Below are positions 1 to 8,388 of a DNA stretch of 64,000 nucleotides, piece by piece. The position numbers were made by a program, and so were the translations under genes. Positions within the stretch are counted from its first letter, which is position 1. The number at the start of each line of letters is the position of its first letter. A model generated the notes under the pieces. It worked only from the letters and a program-made list of their open reading frames with translations. It searched no databases and was not told the origin of the DNA. This DNA comes from Opitutia bacterium (GTDB lineage Bacteria; Verrucomicrobiota; Verrucomicrobiia; Opitutales; Opitutaceae): contig JACRHS010000008.1 in assembly GCA_016217595.1 (NCBI GenBank), positions 1 through 64,000 of the forward strand. The letters are read 5' to 3'.

Positions 1-1
1 C

Positions 2-796
2 CGCACGGCGACCACCTCGATGACCTTCAATCAGGCGGTGAATGCGCCTAATACGAGCCAGACTGGATATGTCGCGCCCGCAGGCATGGGCGGGGCCGCC
101 GGCGGCAATGCCGGCAAACCCGGGCAGCTGCTTATCACCTTATCACATGTGACAGTACCTGTTAGCCGGTGGCAAGCGGAAGGCAATGGCAATGATTCCG
201 TCGGTTCAAATCAAGGTACCTTAGTTAACGGCGTAGGTTTCGTAACCGGTAGAGTTGGCCAAGCGTTTTCTTTGGATGGCTATGATGACCACGTTGAAAT
301 CCCAGACAATGTAAGCGTAGATCGTCCCAGTGTAACAAATGCCCTTACGCTTTGTGCATGGGTAAAATGGGATGGCGTGGCCAAACCCGATCTCTGTCCA
401 GTGTTATACAAATCCATAGGTTATGGTGCCACGACCAATCCATGGAATACCTATCAATTGGCCATCACTAACGCAGGTAGTGTTTATGTATCGCTTTCAA
501 ATGGTGTAGCGAATGGAGAAAAGGCCGATGTGTGGTCAATAGCCACTTTAACCGTTGGTACTTGGTATCACATTGCGGCTACATACGACGGTACTAACAT
601 AAAAGCATATATTGATGGCTTGCTCGTTGGAACATGGCCAGTGAACGTACATATTGGTAATCGCGAGGGACCACTATTCATCGGCACTAATACCGAGTAT
701 GCTGGCGGTAATCATTTTGGTGGGCAAATTGATGAGCCCGCATTGTACGATCAAGCACTACCTATTGCAGAAATCCGCGAGATAGCAGGATTATAG
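2..796 (+). CDS. LamG/concanavalin A-like domain protein, 3' part (5' end outside window)
   Basis: The frame is open to the left edge, so the in-window ATG at 20 is probably internal and the gene begins upstream. The first ~45 residues are Gly/Ala/Asn-rich and look like the end of a linker or repeat. The rest is one LamG (concanavalin A-like, PF13385 type) jelly-roll, seen in the order FSLDGYDDHVEIPDN, LTLCAWVKW, WYHIAATYDG, IKAYIDG and FGGQIDEPALYDQAL. Such domains bind carbohydrates or mediate adhesion in large secreted proteins. The base composition is visibly lower in G+C than everything to the right, with many AAT, ATT and GTA codons. The gene ends at a hairpin shared with the convergent glycosyltransferase. 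The ligand and the role of the full protein cannot be told from this fragment. Confidence 0.75.
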   Translation, partial: RTATTSMTFNQAVNAPNTSQTGYVAPAGMGGAAGGNAGKPGQLLITLSHVTVPVSRWQAEGNGNDSVGSNQGTLVNGVGFVTGRVGQAFSLDGYDDHVEIPDNVSVDRPSVTNALTLCAWVKWDGVAKPDLCPVLYKSIGYGATTNPWNTYQLAITNAGSVYVSLSNGVANGEKADVWSIATLTVGTWYHIAATYDGTNIKAYIDGLLVGTWPVNVHIGNREGPLFIGTNTEYAGGNHFGGQIDEPALYDQALPIAEIREIAGL

Positions 797-808
797 GCTG
801 TCTCACCA

Positions 809-850
809 CAAAAGGCAGAGCGCCCCTCTTGTGGGGCTGCTCGGCCTTTG
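809..850. terminator. Bidirectional terminator-like hairpin between convergent genes
   Basis: A long imperfect hairpin is visible. AAAGGC (811-816) pairs with GCCTTT (844-849), and GAGCGCCCC (818-826) pairs with GGGGC-t-GCTC (833-842), around a 6-nt loop. Read leftward it ends in GCCTTTTG. It lies between the stop of the LamG gene and the stop of the leftward glycosyltransferase, so it can serve both. Confidence 0.6.
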
Positions 851-894
851 TAGATTTGGTTGTGCCCGGGAAGTTCGCGAAAAGCAGCTTGGAT

Positions 895-2130
895 TTACCC
901 CGCCTGGGCCGGGGGCAGGGCTTGGGCGGCGGCGAGCAGTTTTTCCCAGAAAGCTTGCGCGCAATTCTCCCGGCGGAAACGCGGGGCGGCGGTTTCGCTC
1001 TGCTGCCGCAGGGCCGGCAGGCGTTGCACCGCAGCGGCGACGGCGTCGGCCATGGCCGCGGGCGTCCATTTATCGGCAGTGACCATGCCCAGCTGGTATT
1101 CGCGGCCCTGGCGGGCCGGCACGGTGCCGGCCGAGACCACGACGACTTTGCCAATGGAGGCGGCTTCCGTGAACACCCCCGACGAACCCGCGCCGTAAAA
1201 GGTCGGAGTGTAGGGGAGCAACACGATGTCGGAATCGACGAGCAGGTTGAAATAATCCGCCTGGGCGAGCGCGCCGGGCACGATGCGCACATCGTCGCCG
1301 GACATTTTTTCGAGGCGCTCCACCATGGGGCCGAGTTTCATCGAGATCGCGGCCTGGCGGTTCTGGAGCTGGATGACGAAGCGCGGACGCGGATTGAGCT
1401 TGGCGCAGCGTTCTACGATCTCCGGCAGGAAATGAAAGCCGCGCAGCGGACTGGTGTGGCCCTGATAAACCACAACGGGGCGCGGGTTGGCCGGGCGCGC
1501 TTGCGCGAGGTTGAGCAACTCGGAAACGTCCATCGGGTTGGGCAACTCAAGGACGGGCACGCCGGTGATTTGTTGGTAGGCCTTGGCGAGCTCCGTGGTG
1601 TCCGCGCAGATGAGCGTGCGCTTGTGCGTGGCGAGCAGCTGGCGGACGGCGAAGCGGTAGAACAGCGCGATCATGTCCTTGTTCTGGCGCGCCTGCACGT
1701 AGTCCATCGCGTGATTGAGGTAGCGGAACATCACCGCGACCGTCGGACGGTGGGCGAGGGGGAGCTGCTGCAACCAGAGCGCGATGGCGTAGACTTGGTT
1801 TTGCAGGAGATTCGGGAAGTAAACCAGATCGTCGGTCGAGAACTTCCGGGCGTCGAGACGCAGGAGGTCCATGAGGAACGCCTGGTTGATCGCGTAGAAA
1901 TTCTCCATGGCCCAGATGAGCTGGTCGTTGCCGGCCTCCTGGAAAATCTCGTGCGAGAAGGCCGGGGTGACGGTGATCCCGCTGCATTCGGTCACCGCGA
2001 GCTGCTTGCGGCCGTAGAGTGCGGCGTCAAAACCGCGGCGGCGTACCTCGCGGAGCAGTTGGAAATTGTAGTTGAAATAGTGCCCGCCGAGATCGGTGAG
2101 CTGCGGATCGAGCACGTGGATGCAACGCAT
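895..2130 (-). CDS. Glycosyltransferase, GT4-like (GT-B fold)
   Basis: 411 aa. The N-terminus (MRCIHVLDPQLTDLGGHYFNYN) resembles the glycine-containing start of GT-B glycosyltransferases. The C-terminal half carries typical GT4 elements: PRPVVVYQGHTSPLRGF, DDVRIVPGALAQADYFNLL, a run of hydrophobic residues ending in LLPYTPTFYGAGSSGVF, and TEAASIGKVVVVS, where E and the preceding Gly/Ser bind the donor nucleotide. No signal peptide or membrane segment is seen, so it should act on the cytoplasmic face. It follows the sugar kinase gene by 20 nt and is probably co-transcribed with it. Donor and acceptor are unknown. The context suggests transfer of the sugar made by this locus. Confidence 0.8.
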   Translation of the reverse strand: MRCIHVLDPQLTDLGGHYFNYNFQLLREVRRRGFDAALYGRKQLAVTECSGITVTPAFSHEIFQEAGNDQLIWAMENFYAINQAFLMDLLRLDARKFSTDDLVYFPNLLQNQVYAIALWLQQLPLAHRPTVAVMFRYLNHAMDYVQARQNKDMIALFYRFAVRQLLATHKRTLICADTTELAKAYQQITGVPVLELPNPMDVSELLNLAQARPANPRPVVVYQGHTSPLRGFHFLPEIVERCAKLNPRPRFVIQLQNRQAAISMKLGPMVERLEKMSGDDVRIVPGALAQADYFNLLVDSDIVLLPYTPTFYGAGSSGVFTEAASIGKVVVVSAGTVPARQGREYQLGMVTADKWTPAAMADAVAAAVQRLPALRQQSETAAPRFRRENCAQAFWEKLLAAAQALPPAQAG

Positions 2131-2150
2131 GTGGTAGAGGCGCGTAATAT

Positions 2151-3134
2151 TCAGCGCTGGGCGAACAAAATCTGGGCACCCGGAGCGTTGATGCGCACAC
2201 GCACGGTCGGCTGTGCGCCTAATGCGCGGCAGATCGCCGCATGGTGCCGCGGTTCGGCGATAAAGAGCAGGAAGCCTCCCTGGCCTGCGCCGAGGAGCTT
2301 GCCGCCGGTGGCACCAGCGGCACGACCTGCTTCGTACCAGGCGTCAATTTCGGGCAGAGTGACGGATCCGGAGCTTTTTTTCAGTTCCCAGCCCTCATGC
2401 ATTAAGGTGCCGAAATCCGTTACCGGACGATCCGAGGCGAGGAATTCTCCGCCGCGCTCGGCGAGTGCGGCGAGCTGCGAGAGGATGCGCGCCTTTTCGG
2501 CTGCGGGGATGGCGCTCTGACTCTGGACTGTGGCGCTGTCGCGCTGAATCTGGGTGTAAACCAGCAGCATGTGTTCCTCGATGTCGCGGATGCGTTCCGG
2601 GGAAAGCGGCAGTTGCGTGACAGAATACCCGCCGTTCCGTTCAAAACGGATCAGGGCTATGCCACCGGTGGCCGCGATGATTTGATCCTGCCAGCCACCG
2701 GATTCGCGGAGGATATCGCGTTCGATCTCGATGGCTTCGTCCGCCAGCTCATGCGCCGTGCGAAACCGGCCTTGATGGGCGTGGAGGGCCTGAAGCATGG
2801 CCACAACAAAGCTCGACGATGAGCCGAGGCCGGTGCGCGCTGGGAGGTCGGCCATGACGTGCATTTCCACGCCCGCATCGATCCCCAGCTTTTGCAGCGC
2901 AGCGCGGATGGCGGGGTGCTCAATCTCGGCGCTGGAGCAGACGGCCTCCGTGCGGCGATAGGCGAGCCGGATGCGGTGGTCGAAGAATTCCTGCATGAAC
3001 GGCTGCACCGTGACATAGGCGAAGCGGTTGATCGCGGTGGCCAGCACGGCGCCGCCGTGATGGCGAAAATGGCTGGCGATATCGCTGCCGCCGCCGAGGA
3101 AACTGACACGTACAGGGGCGCGGGAGATGATCAT
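2151..3134 (-). CDS. GHMP-family sugar kinase, HddA-like (heptose 7-phosphate kinase type)
   Basis: 327 aa from the ATG at 3134. A longer frame continues upstream, but homology starts at MIISRAPVRVSFLGGGSD, the family N-terminus. The ATP-binding motif ARTGLGSSSS is at residues 99-108, and the C-terminal GHMP motif GGKLLGAGQGGFLLF is present. The pattern RAPVRVSFLGGGSD with AINRFAYV is shared by D-glycero-D-manno-heptose 7-phosphate kinases (HddA) and related fucose/galactose-type sugar kinases. HddA makes heptose 1,7-bisphosphate for GDP-heptose synthesis. The nearby nucleotidyltransferase is HddC-like, which fits, but gmhA and gmhB are not in the window, so the substrate is inferred. The gene diverges from the epimerase across ~155 bp. 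Confidence 0.8.
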   Translation of the reverse strand: MIISRAPVRVSFLGGGSDIASHFRHHGGAVLATAINRFAYVTVQPFMQEFFDHRIRLAYRRTEAVCSSAEIEHPAIRAALQKLGIDAGVEMHVMADLPARTGLGSSSSFVVAMLQALHAHQGRFRTAHELADEAIEIERDILRESGGWQDQIIAATGGIALIRFERNGGYSVTQLPLSPERIRDIEEHMLLVYTQIQRDSATVQSQSAIPAAEKARILSQLAALAERGGEFLASDRPVTDFGTLMHEGWELKKSSGSVTLPEIDAWYEAGRAAGATGGKLLGAGQGGFLLFIAEPRHHAAICRALGAQPTVRVRINAPGAQILFAQR

Positions 3135-3289
3135 GGCATCCAGTGCTGGGTTGCAGTCGCTAACATGCTGGCCCCTATCGGCACGCAGGCAACTCCGGTT
3201 TAGGAATTTAATTTTCTCCCGCTCGTGCCGACATGTAGTAACGTAGGGTGTCACCCGTCCATGCGGACGAGCCCCCAACCTTCGCCATC
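3135..3289. promoter_or_regulatory. Divergent intergenic region between sugar kinase and epimerase
   Basis: The 155 bp between two divergent starts must hold both promoters. An AT-rich patch (about 3199-3213) contrasts with the surrounding GC-rich DNA and is the likeliest place for promoter melting. No convincing -35/-10 pair, operator or Shine-Dalgarno sequence could be fixed by eye. Confidence 0.4.
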
Positions 3290-4222
3290 ATGAAAATTCT
3301 CATCACCGGCGGAGCCGGTTACATCGGCTCCGTTCTCACTCCGCATTTGCTGGCCGAGGGCCATGCCGTCACTGTGCTCGACAGTTTTATTTTTGGGCAA
3401 AACAGCCTGGCTGACTGCTGCAAGTACGACTCATTCGAGGTCGTTCGCGGCGATTGTCGCGATGAAGCCACGCTCCGTCCCTTGCTCGCGAAAGCCGATG
3501 TCGTGATCCCATTGGCTGCGCTGGTCGGCGCGCCGATGTGCAAGGCCGACCCGGTGGCGGCGCGCACCGTCAATCAGGATGCGATCGAGATGCTCTGCAA
3601 ATTGGCCAGCCCGGAGCAATGGATTCTGATGCCCGTCACCAACAGCGGCTATGGCATTGGTGAAAAGGATAAGTTCTGCACCGAGGAATCACCGCTGCGC
3701 CCCATCTCACTTTACGGCGTGACCAAGGTCGCGGCGGAGGCGGCGGTGCTGGCCCGCACCAACAGCCTGACCTTCCGGCTCGCGACGGTCTTCGGCATGT
3801 CGCCGCGCATGCGGCTAGATCTGCTCGTCAACGATTTCGTTTACCGGGCGGTGACGGATCGTGCGGTGTTGATCTTCGAAGGGCATTTCAAACGCAATTT
3901 CGTGCACATCCAGGATGTGGCGCGGGTGTTCTCTTACGCGTTGAAGAATTTCGCCACGATGAAGGGCCGGCCTTACAATGTCGGCCTGGAGGAGGCCAAT
4001 CTCTCGAAGCTCGAACTCTGCGCGGCGATCAAGCGGCAGCTGCCGGGATTCGTCTATGTTGAGGCGCCCATCGGCGAGGATCCCGACAAACGCGATTACA
4101 TCGTCTCCAACCAACGTCTGCTCAGCACGGGCTTCCAGACCGAGTGGGGGCTGGATCGCGGCATTCGCGAGCTGATCAAAGGCTATACGATCTTACGCAA
4201 CAGCCGGTATGGGAATGTCTGA
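3290..4222 (+). CDS. NAD-dependent epimerase/dehydratase (extended SDR)
   Basis: 310 aa. Translation is taken from MKILITGGAGYIGS at 3290. The 14 upstream in-frame residues lack homology. The Rossmann glycine motif GGAGYIG is at residues 7-13, and the catalytic Y142-x3-K146 pair sits in SLYGVTK. The NSGYGIG segment before it fits the Ser/Thr of the SDR triad. C-terminal features are the usual ones: NFVHIQDVARVF and the NVGLEEANLSK segment. It converts an NDP-sugar by epimerisation, reduction or dehydration. The exact reaction cannot be read from the motifs. It is the first gene of a rightward operon and overlaps the next gene by 14 nt. Confidence 0.85.
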   Translation: MKILITGGAGYIGSVLTPHLLAEGHAVTVLDSFIFGQNSLADCCKYDSFEVVRGDCRDEATLRPLLAKADVVIPLAALVGAPMCKADPVAARTVNQDAIEMLCKLASPEQWILMPVTNSGYGIGEKDKFCTEESPLRPISLYGVTKVAAEAAVLARTNSLTFRLATVFGMSPRMRLDLLVNDFVYRAVTDRAVLIFEGHFKRNFVHIQDVARVFSYALKNFATMKGRPYNVGLEEANLSKLELCAAIKRQLPGFVYVEAPIGEDPDKRDYIVSNQRLLSTGFQTEWGLDRGIRELIKGYTILRNSRYGNV

Positions 4223-4958
4223 TCCCGACGTCGGCAACGTGCGCGTTGTCCTGTTGGCCGGAGGATTTGGCACGCGGGTGCGCCATCTGTTACCCGACGT
4301 GCCCAAGCCGATGGCAGCGGTTTGCGGCCGGCCGTTCGTCGAGTGGATTGTGCGCTTTTTCCACCGGCACGGACTGGCCGATTTTACGCTTTCGACCGGG
4401 CATCTGGCGGAGGTGGTGGCCGCGCATTTTGCCGGACAACCCGTGGCTGGCGCGACGGTGCGTTGCTGCGCCGAGACCACCCCGCTGGGGACGGCGGGCG
4501 GTTTTCTCAACTGCGTGGATCCGCAGGCTCAGGACGACACGCTCTGGCTGGTGGCCAACGGCGATTCGCTGGTGTTTGCCGATCCGCGCCCAGCTGTGAC
4601 CATGGTGCGCAGCGGGCGGGCCGATGCTGCGTTGTTGGGCCTGGCGCTGCCCGACGTCAGTCGTTACGGATCGCTCGATATTGCGGACGACGGAACGCTG
4701 CGGGCTTTTCGCGAAAAACGTCCAGGCGCCGGGGTGATCAATGCCGGCGTGTATGTTTTCTCCCAGGCCGCAGTGCGCAGGATGCCGCCGCAGCGTCCAC
4801 TCAGTTTTGAGTTCGACGTTTTCCCGCCGCTGGCAGCCGCGGGGCGTGTGGCAGCGCACACGGTGGCCGCGCCTTTCCTCGATATCGGTACGCCGGAAAC
4901 ACTCGCCGTCGCGGAAGATTTTATCGCCAGAAATCGCGCGCAGTTTCAGTGTGCGTGA
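4209..4958 (+). CDS. Sugar-1-phosphate nucleotidyltransferase (HddC/RfbA-like)
   Basis: 249 aa. The signature VLLAGGFGTRVRHLLPDVPKPM begins around residue 13. It is the NTP-binding loop of the nucleotidyltransferase family (PF00483), with the lysine of PKPM. Later come VANGDSLVF, the metal-binding Asp region, and FREKRPGAGVINAGVYVF. The short length without a C-terminal beta-helix matches HddC, which activates heptose 1-phosphate to GDP-heptose. Glucose- or mannose-1-phosphate enzymes cannot be excluded. Two ATGs (4209 and 4215) are possible, and both lie inside the end of the epimerase gene, so translation is probably coupled. Confidence 0.82.
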   Translation: MGMSDPDVGNVRVVLLAGGFGTRVRHLLPDVPKPMAAVCGRPFVEWIVRFFHRHGLADFTLSTGHLAEVVAAHFAGQPVAGATVRCCAETTPLGTAGGFLNCVDPQAQDDTLWLVANGDSLVFADPRPAVTMVRSGRADAALLGLALPDVSRYGSLDIADDGTLRAFREKRPGAGVINAGVYVFSQAAVRRMPPQRPLSFEFDVFPPLAAAGRVAAHTVAAPFLDIGTPETLAVAEDFIARNRAQFQCA

Positions 4959-4960
4959 CA

Positions 4961-6166
4961 ATGATCTGTCGCGTCTGTGATTCTAGCCGGCTGGTTCCTG
5001 TCGTGGATCTTGGGCTGCACCCGTGGGCCAATAATTTTTTGCGACCTGAAGAAGCGGGGCATGAACCGCGTTATCCGCTGCATGTCGTGTACTGTGAGAA
5101 CTGCGGCACTTCACAGCTCGATTACACGGTGCCGAAGGAAACCATGTTTGCGAACCACACCTATCTCTCCGGGGTGACGCAGACGCTCAGCGACCATTTT
5201 CGCAGTGTGGCGGAGGCGGTGGACCGGCGATTTTTTGCCAGCCGCGCACAGAAGCGCGTGCTGGATATCGGTTCCAACGATGGCACGCAGCTGCGGCACT
5301 TTCAGGCGTTGGGCTACGAGGTTTTGGGCGTGGAGGCGGCGCAGTTGCCGGCCGAGCTGGCGAACTCGGCCGGCATACCGACGGTGCGGGCTTTTTTCAA
5401 CGAGACCGTGGCCAGGACGCTGGGCCAGCCGTTTCAGGTGATCAATGCGGCCGGCGTCTTTTTTCACATGGAAGAGCTGCACTCCGCGGCCGACGGCATC
5501 CGCTGTTGTCTGGCTGAGGACGGGGTGTTTGTCATTCAATGCCTCTACATGAAGAGCATCGTGGAGAACGATGCTTTCGATCAAATCTACCACGAGCATT
5601 TGTTGTATTATAATCTGAGCCCGCTGGACCGGTTGTTGCGCCGGCACGGACTGGCGTTGTTCGACGTGGAGTTTTCGCCGATTCATGGCGGCTCGCTAAT
5701 CTGTTACGCCACCCATGCCGGGCGGGAGGACGAGAGCGCGCGGCTTCAAGCGTTAAGGGCCGATGAGGATCGAGTGGGTGCCAACACGCTGGCGTGGTAT
5801 CAGGCCTTTGCTCAGCGCATCGCCCTGCGAAAGGATGCCAACCTCGCTTTTTTGCGCGACTGCCGTGCGGCCGGCAAAACCGTGTTCGGCCTGGGCGCGC
5901 CGGTGAAGGGGAACACGCTGCTTAACTACTTTGGCGTCGGCCCCGACCTGATCTCATGTCTGGTGGAACGAAATCCGCATCGCCGCGGACTGGTCGCGCC
6001 CGGCAGTCATATCCCGCTACGGATCGAGGATGAAATCACCGCGCCGCCTGACGTTTACTACGTGCTCGCGTGGAATTTTAAGCGCGAAATCCTCGTTCGC
6101 TACCGCGACTTGGTGGCGCGCGGCGTGGAATTTTTCTTCCCCGTAAACCCGCGCGAAAGACCGTGA
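4961..6166 (+). CDS. Sugar C-methyltransferase, class I SAM-dependent (copy 1)
   Basis: 401 aa from the ATG at 4961, directly after the nucleotidyltransferase stop. A GTG at 4949 is an alternative. An N-terminal zinc-finger-like module has C3-x2-C6 and C45-x2-C48. A SAM-binding domain follows with VLDIGSNDGTQLRHF, then YHEHLLYYNLSPLDRL and HGGSLICYA, and a C-terminal half with VFGLGAPVKGNTLLNYF. This order (Methyltransf_13, Methyltransf_23, Methyltransf_14) is that of NDP-sugar 3-C-methyltransferases such as TylCIII, which methylate a ketosugar carbon. It is the third gene of the epimerase operon. It is a paralogue of the leftward gene at 6183-7424 and converges on it with only 16 bp between. 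Confidence 0.85.
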   Translation: MICRVCDSSRLVPVVDLGLHPWANNFLRPEEAGHEPRYPLHVVYCENCGTSQLDYTVPKETMFANHTYLSGVTQTLSDHFRSVAEAVDRRFFASRAQKRVLDIGSNDGTQLRHFQALGYEVLGVEAAQLPAELANSAGIPTVRAFFNETVARTLGQPFQVINAAGVFFHMEELHSAADGIRCCLAEDGVFVIQCLYMKSIVENDAFDQIYHEHLLYYNLSPLDRLLRRHGLALFDVEFSPIHGGSLICYATHAGREDESARLQALRADEDRVGANTLAWYQAFAQRIALRKDANLAFLRDCRAAGKTVFGLGAPVKGNTLLNYFGVGPDLISCLVERNPHRRGLVAPGSHIPLRIEDEITAPPDVYYVLAWNFKREILVRYRDLVARGVEFFFPVNPRERP

Positions 6167-6182
6167 GCCGGCGTGCGCCGGC
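6167..6182. terminator. GC-only palindrome between convergent methyltransferase genes
   Basis: The whole 16-bp gap is a perfect inverted repeat, GCCGGCG-TG-CGCCGGC, flush with both stop codons. There is no T-tract, so it is hairpin-forming but not a classical rho-independent terminator. Confidence 0.4.
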
Positions 6183-7424
6183 TTAGCCGGCGTGTTCGTC
6201 GTAATTGGAGCGATCGATCACGATGGGCTTTGGGATCGGCACGATGAACGCGCCGCCATTCATGATGTAATCGCGCTTTTTGCGCAGGAATTCCTTGAGG
6301 AAATTCCAGGGCAAAATGAGGTAGGCGTCAGGCAGGTCGGTCTGGCGTTCGTCGACGATGGGGATGCGCGCGCCCGGGATGTATTTGCCGACTTTGAGGG
6401 GGTTGACCTCGGTCGCGCAGCTTACGAGGTCCGTCGTAATGTGAAACGAGTTGAGCAGGGTTGCGCCCTTGGCCGGCGCGCCGAAGGCGTAAACTTTTTT
6501 CCCGTCGTCGGCGTAGCGGCGGAGGATGGCGAGCAGTTCGTCGCGAATCTCCCAGACCCGCTGGCCAAACTGGCGGTAGGTTTCGATACGGTCAAAGCCC
6601 AGACGCTTTTCCTCGGCGCGGACGCGATCGACGGAAGGATCGACCGGGCGACTGCCGCGTGTGGCCACGAGCAGCTCGAGTGAGCCGCCGTGAATGGGCA
6701 GCAAGTCCGCGGAGATGATCTCGAGACCATGCAGAGCGAACAGCCGGTCGAGCGAAGCCACGGTCCAGTAGGTGAGATGCTCGTGGTAGACCTGGTCGAA
6801 CTGCGTGTATTTGAGCATTTCGCCAAGTGAAATGGCCTGCACACAGAACACGCCGCCATCGCGGATCAGCTCGGCGATGCCTGCGGTGACGCTGTGGAGC
6901 TCCTCCAGGTGGAAAAACACGCCCGCCGCTGTGACGAGGCGCGCGCGGCCCTTGCTGGCGATAATTTCTCGGGCAACGTCGGCGTTGAAGAAGCGCGCCC
7001 AGGTTTCGACCCCGCGGGCATTCGCCATGGCGGCGAGGTTGCGGGCGCCGTCGACGCCCAAGGTGCGCAGACCGAAAGGCTGATAGCAGGCCAGCCACGT
7101 TCCGTCGTTGCTGCCGATGTCGACCACGAGATCGCCGGCTTTCAGGCCGAGCTTGTTGATGAGCCGTTCGGTGCTGGTGCGAAAATGCGTTCGCAGCGTC
7201 TCGGTGGTGCCGGATACGTAAAGATATTCGCCGAACATCGTCTCCTTGGGGACGGTGTAGGTGATTTGCACCGTGGTGCATTCATGACAGAAGCACACCT
7301 GCAGCGGATAGAACGGCTCGCGTTGGCCGAGATCCTCGGGGCGCAGCAGGCTGTCGCAATGCGGTTGATCGCCCAGGTCGAGAAACTGTTCGAGGCGGGA
7401 TTGGCTGCAGACGCGACAGTGCAT
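6183..7424 (-). CDS. Sugar C-methyltransferase, class I SAM-dependent (copy 2)
   Basis: 413 aa from MHCRVCSQSR at 7424. The longer frame upstream runs through the epimerase gene and is an artefact. It has the same architecture as its paralogue: C3-x2-C6 and C46-x2-C49 zinc ligands, VVDIGSNDGTWLACY for SAM binding, YHEHLTYWTVASLDRL, HGGSLELLVA and VYAFGAPAKGATLLNSF. The catalytic His/Glu/Tyr neighbourhood (YHEHL, HGGS) is intact in both copies, so both are probably active. It is the last gene of the leftward sugar block, 17 nt after the NAD-epimerase. Two such enzymes suggest either two methyl branches or two different sugar products. Confidence 0.85.
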   Translation of the reverse strand: MHCRVCSQSRLEQFLDLGDQPHCDSLLRPEDLGQREPFYPLQVCFCHECTTVQITYTVPKETMFGEYLYVSGTTETLRTHFRTSTERLINKLGLKAGDLVVDIGSNDGTWLACYQPFGLRTLGVDGARNLAAMANARGVETWARFFNADVAREIIASKGRARLVTAAGVFFHLEELHSVTAGIAELIRDGGVFCVQAISLGEMLKYTQFDQVYHEHLTYWTVASLDRLFALHGLEIISADLLPIHGGSLELLVATRGSRPVDPSVDRVRAEEKRLGFDRIETYRQFGQRVWEIRDELLAILRRYADDGKKVYAFGAPAKGATLLNSFHITTDLVSCATEVNPLKVGKYIPGARIPIVDERQTDLPDAYLILPWNFLKEFLRKKRDYIMNGGAFIVPIPKPIVIDRSNYDEHAG

Positions 7425-7441
7425 GGGAAGCGCGATGAGGG

Positions 7442-8341
7442 TTATTGTGGAAGCGAGCGGTAGTAGCGGATGGTCTCCTCCAGCCCCTGGCGGATGCTGG
7501 TGAACTGAAAATCGAACAGGCGTTTGATCTTGTCGGTGTTGAAGACCTTTTTGGAGACGCCGGTAAACTTGGTGGTGTCGTAAATGATCCTGGCCGGATC
7601 GTAGCCGACGATGTCGCAGATCATCTCGGCGTATTCGCGGATGGTTGCGCCCTGGCCGCTGCCAAGGTTGAGCAGATCGTTGGGGCAATGCTCGGTGGCG
7701 AGATGGATGAGTTTAACGGCGTCGTCGACGTAGATCAGCTCGCGGATCTGCTGGCCGTTGCCCCAGAGCGCCACCGGCGCACCGGTGGTTTTGCCCGCGA
7801 CGATTTTTTTGATGAGGTCGAAGATGAAGTGGGAATCGCCTCGGTCGAACTTCGGACCAAAAAGCGTGGAGGGTATGAGATGGCGGTACGACATGCCGTA
7901 CTGGTGATTCAAGGCGAGCTGCCCGGAGTAGAGCATGCGCTTGGTCATCGCGTATGTGTACAGGTCGCGATCCGGCTCGCCAGCCATGTAGTTTTCCTCG
8001 CGGAGAATCATCTCGGGCGGGTAGGCACAGCCAGTACCCATGGCGATGAGCACGGCCTTTGGCTGAAATTCGCGCCAGAACCACAGCACATTGGTGTTGA
8101 TCTGCTGGTTGATGATCCACTGCTCGCCTTTGTGGTAGAGGCAGAAATCGCCGGCCTTGGTCCAGGCGGCGAGATGGTAGATGCGGTCGAACTGCATGTC
8201 CTGAAACTGCCGCAGGTTTTGCCGGTCGGTGAGGTCGCAGTTGCGCGAGTTGATGACCGTCACTTCCGCGCCGCTGCGCTGCAGGTCCGGCACAAGGTGC
8301 CGTCCCAAGAAACCTGTGCCGCCGGTGACCAAAACTTTCAT
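7442..8341 (-). CDS. NAD-dependent epimerase/reductase, GDP-fucose synthase-like SDR
   Basis: 299 aa from MKVLVTGGTGFLG at 8341. The 19 upstream in-frame codons are not conserved in kind. The Rossmann motif GGTGFLG is at residues 7-13, and Y130-x3-K134 sits in YTYAMTKRM. The stretches GTGCAYPPE and HLIPSTLFGPKFD resemble GDP-4-keto-6-deoxymannose 3,5-epimerase/4-reductases (Fcl/WcaG). A GDP-linked 4-keto sugar is therefore a reasonable substrate guess. It lies between the oxidoreductase (47 nt) and C-methyltransferase 2 (17 nt) in a leftward operon. It would supply or reduce the keto group next to the methylated carbon. Confidence 0.83.
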   Translation of the reverse strand: MKVLVTGGTGFLGRHLVPDLQRSGAEVTVINSRNCDLTDRQNLRQFQDMQFDRIYHLAAWTKAGDFCLYHKGEQWIINQQINTNVLWFWREFQPKAVLIAMGTGCAYPPEMILREENYMAGEPDRDLYTYAMTKRMLYSGQLALNHQYGMSYRHLIPSTLFGPKFDRGDSHFIFDLIKKIVAGKTTGAPVALWGNGQQIRELIYVDDAVKLIHLATEHCPNDLLNLGSGQGATIREYAEMICDIVGYDPARIIYDTTKFTGVSKKVFNTDKIKRLFDFQFTSIRQGLEETIRYYRSLPQ

Positions 8342-8388
8342 GAGAGTGGGGGAGTGTGTTTGAGAAAAGTCGTTTGGCCGGGTGCTGT

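Noticed and set aside
829-2520. 563-codon plus-strand frame opposite the glycosyltransferase and sugar kinase genes
   Set aside because: Antisense shadow of two clear genes. The translation has no domain and is rich in Arg/Gly/Val/Glu, as expected from GC-skewed codons.
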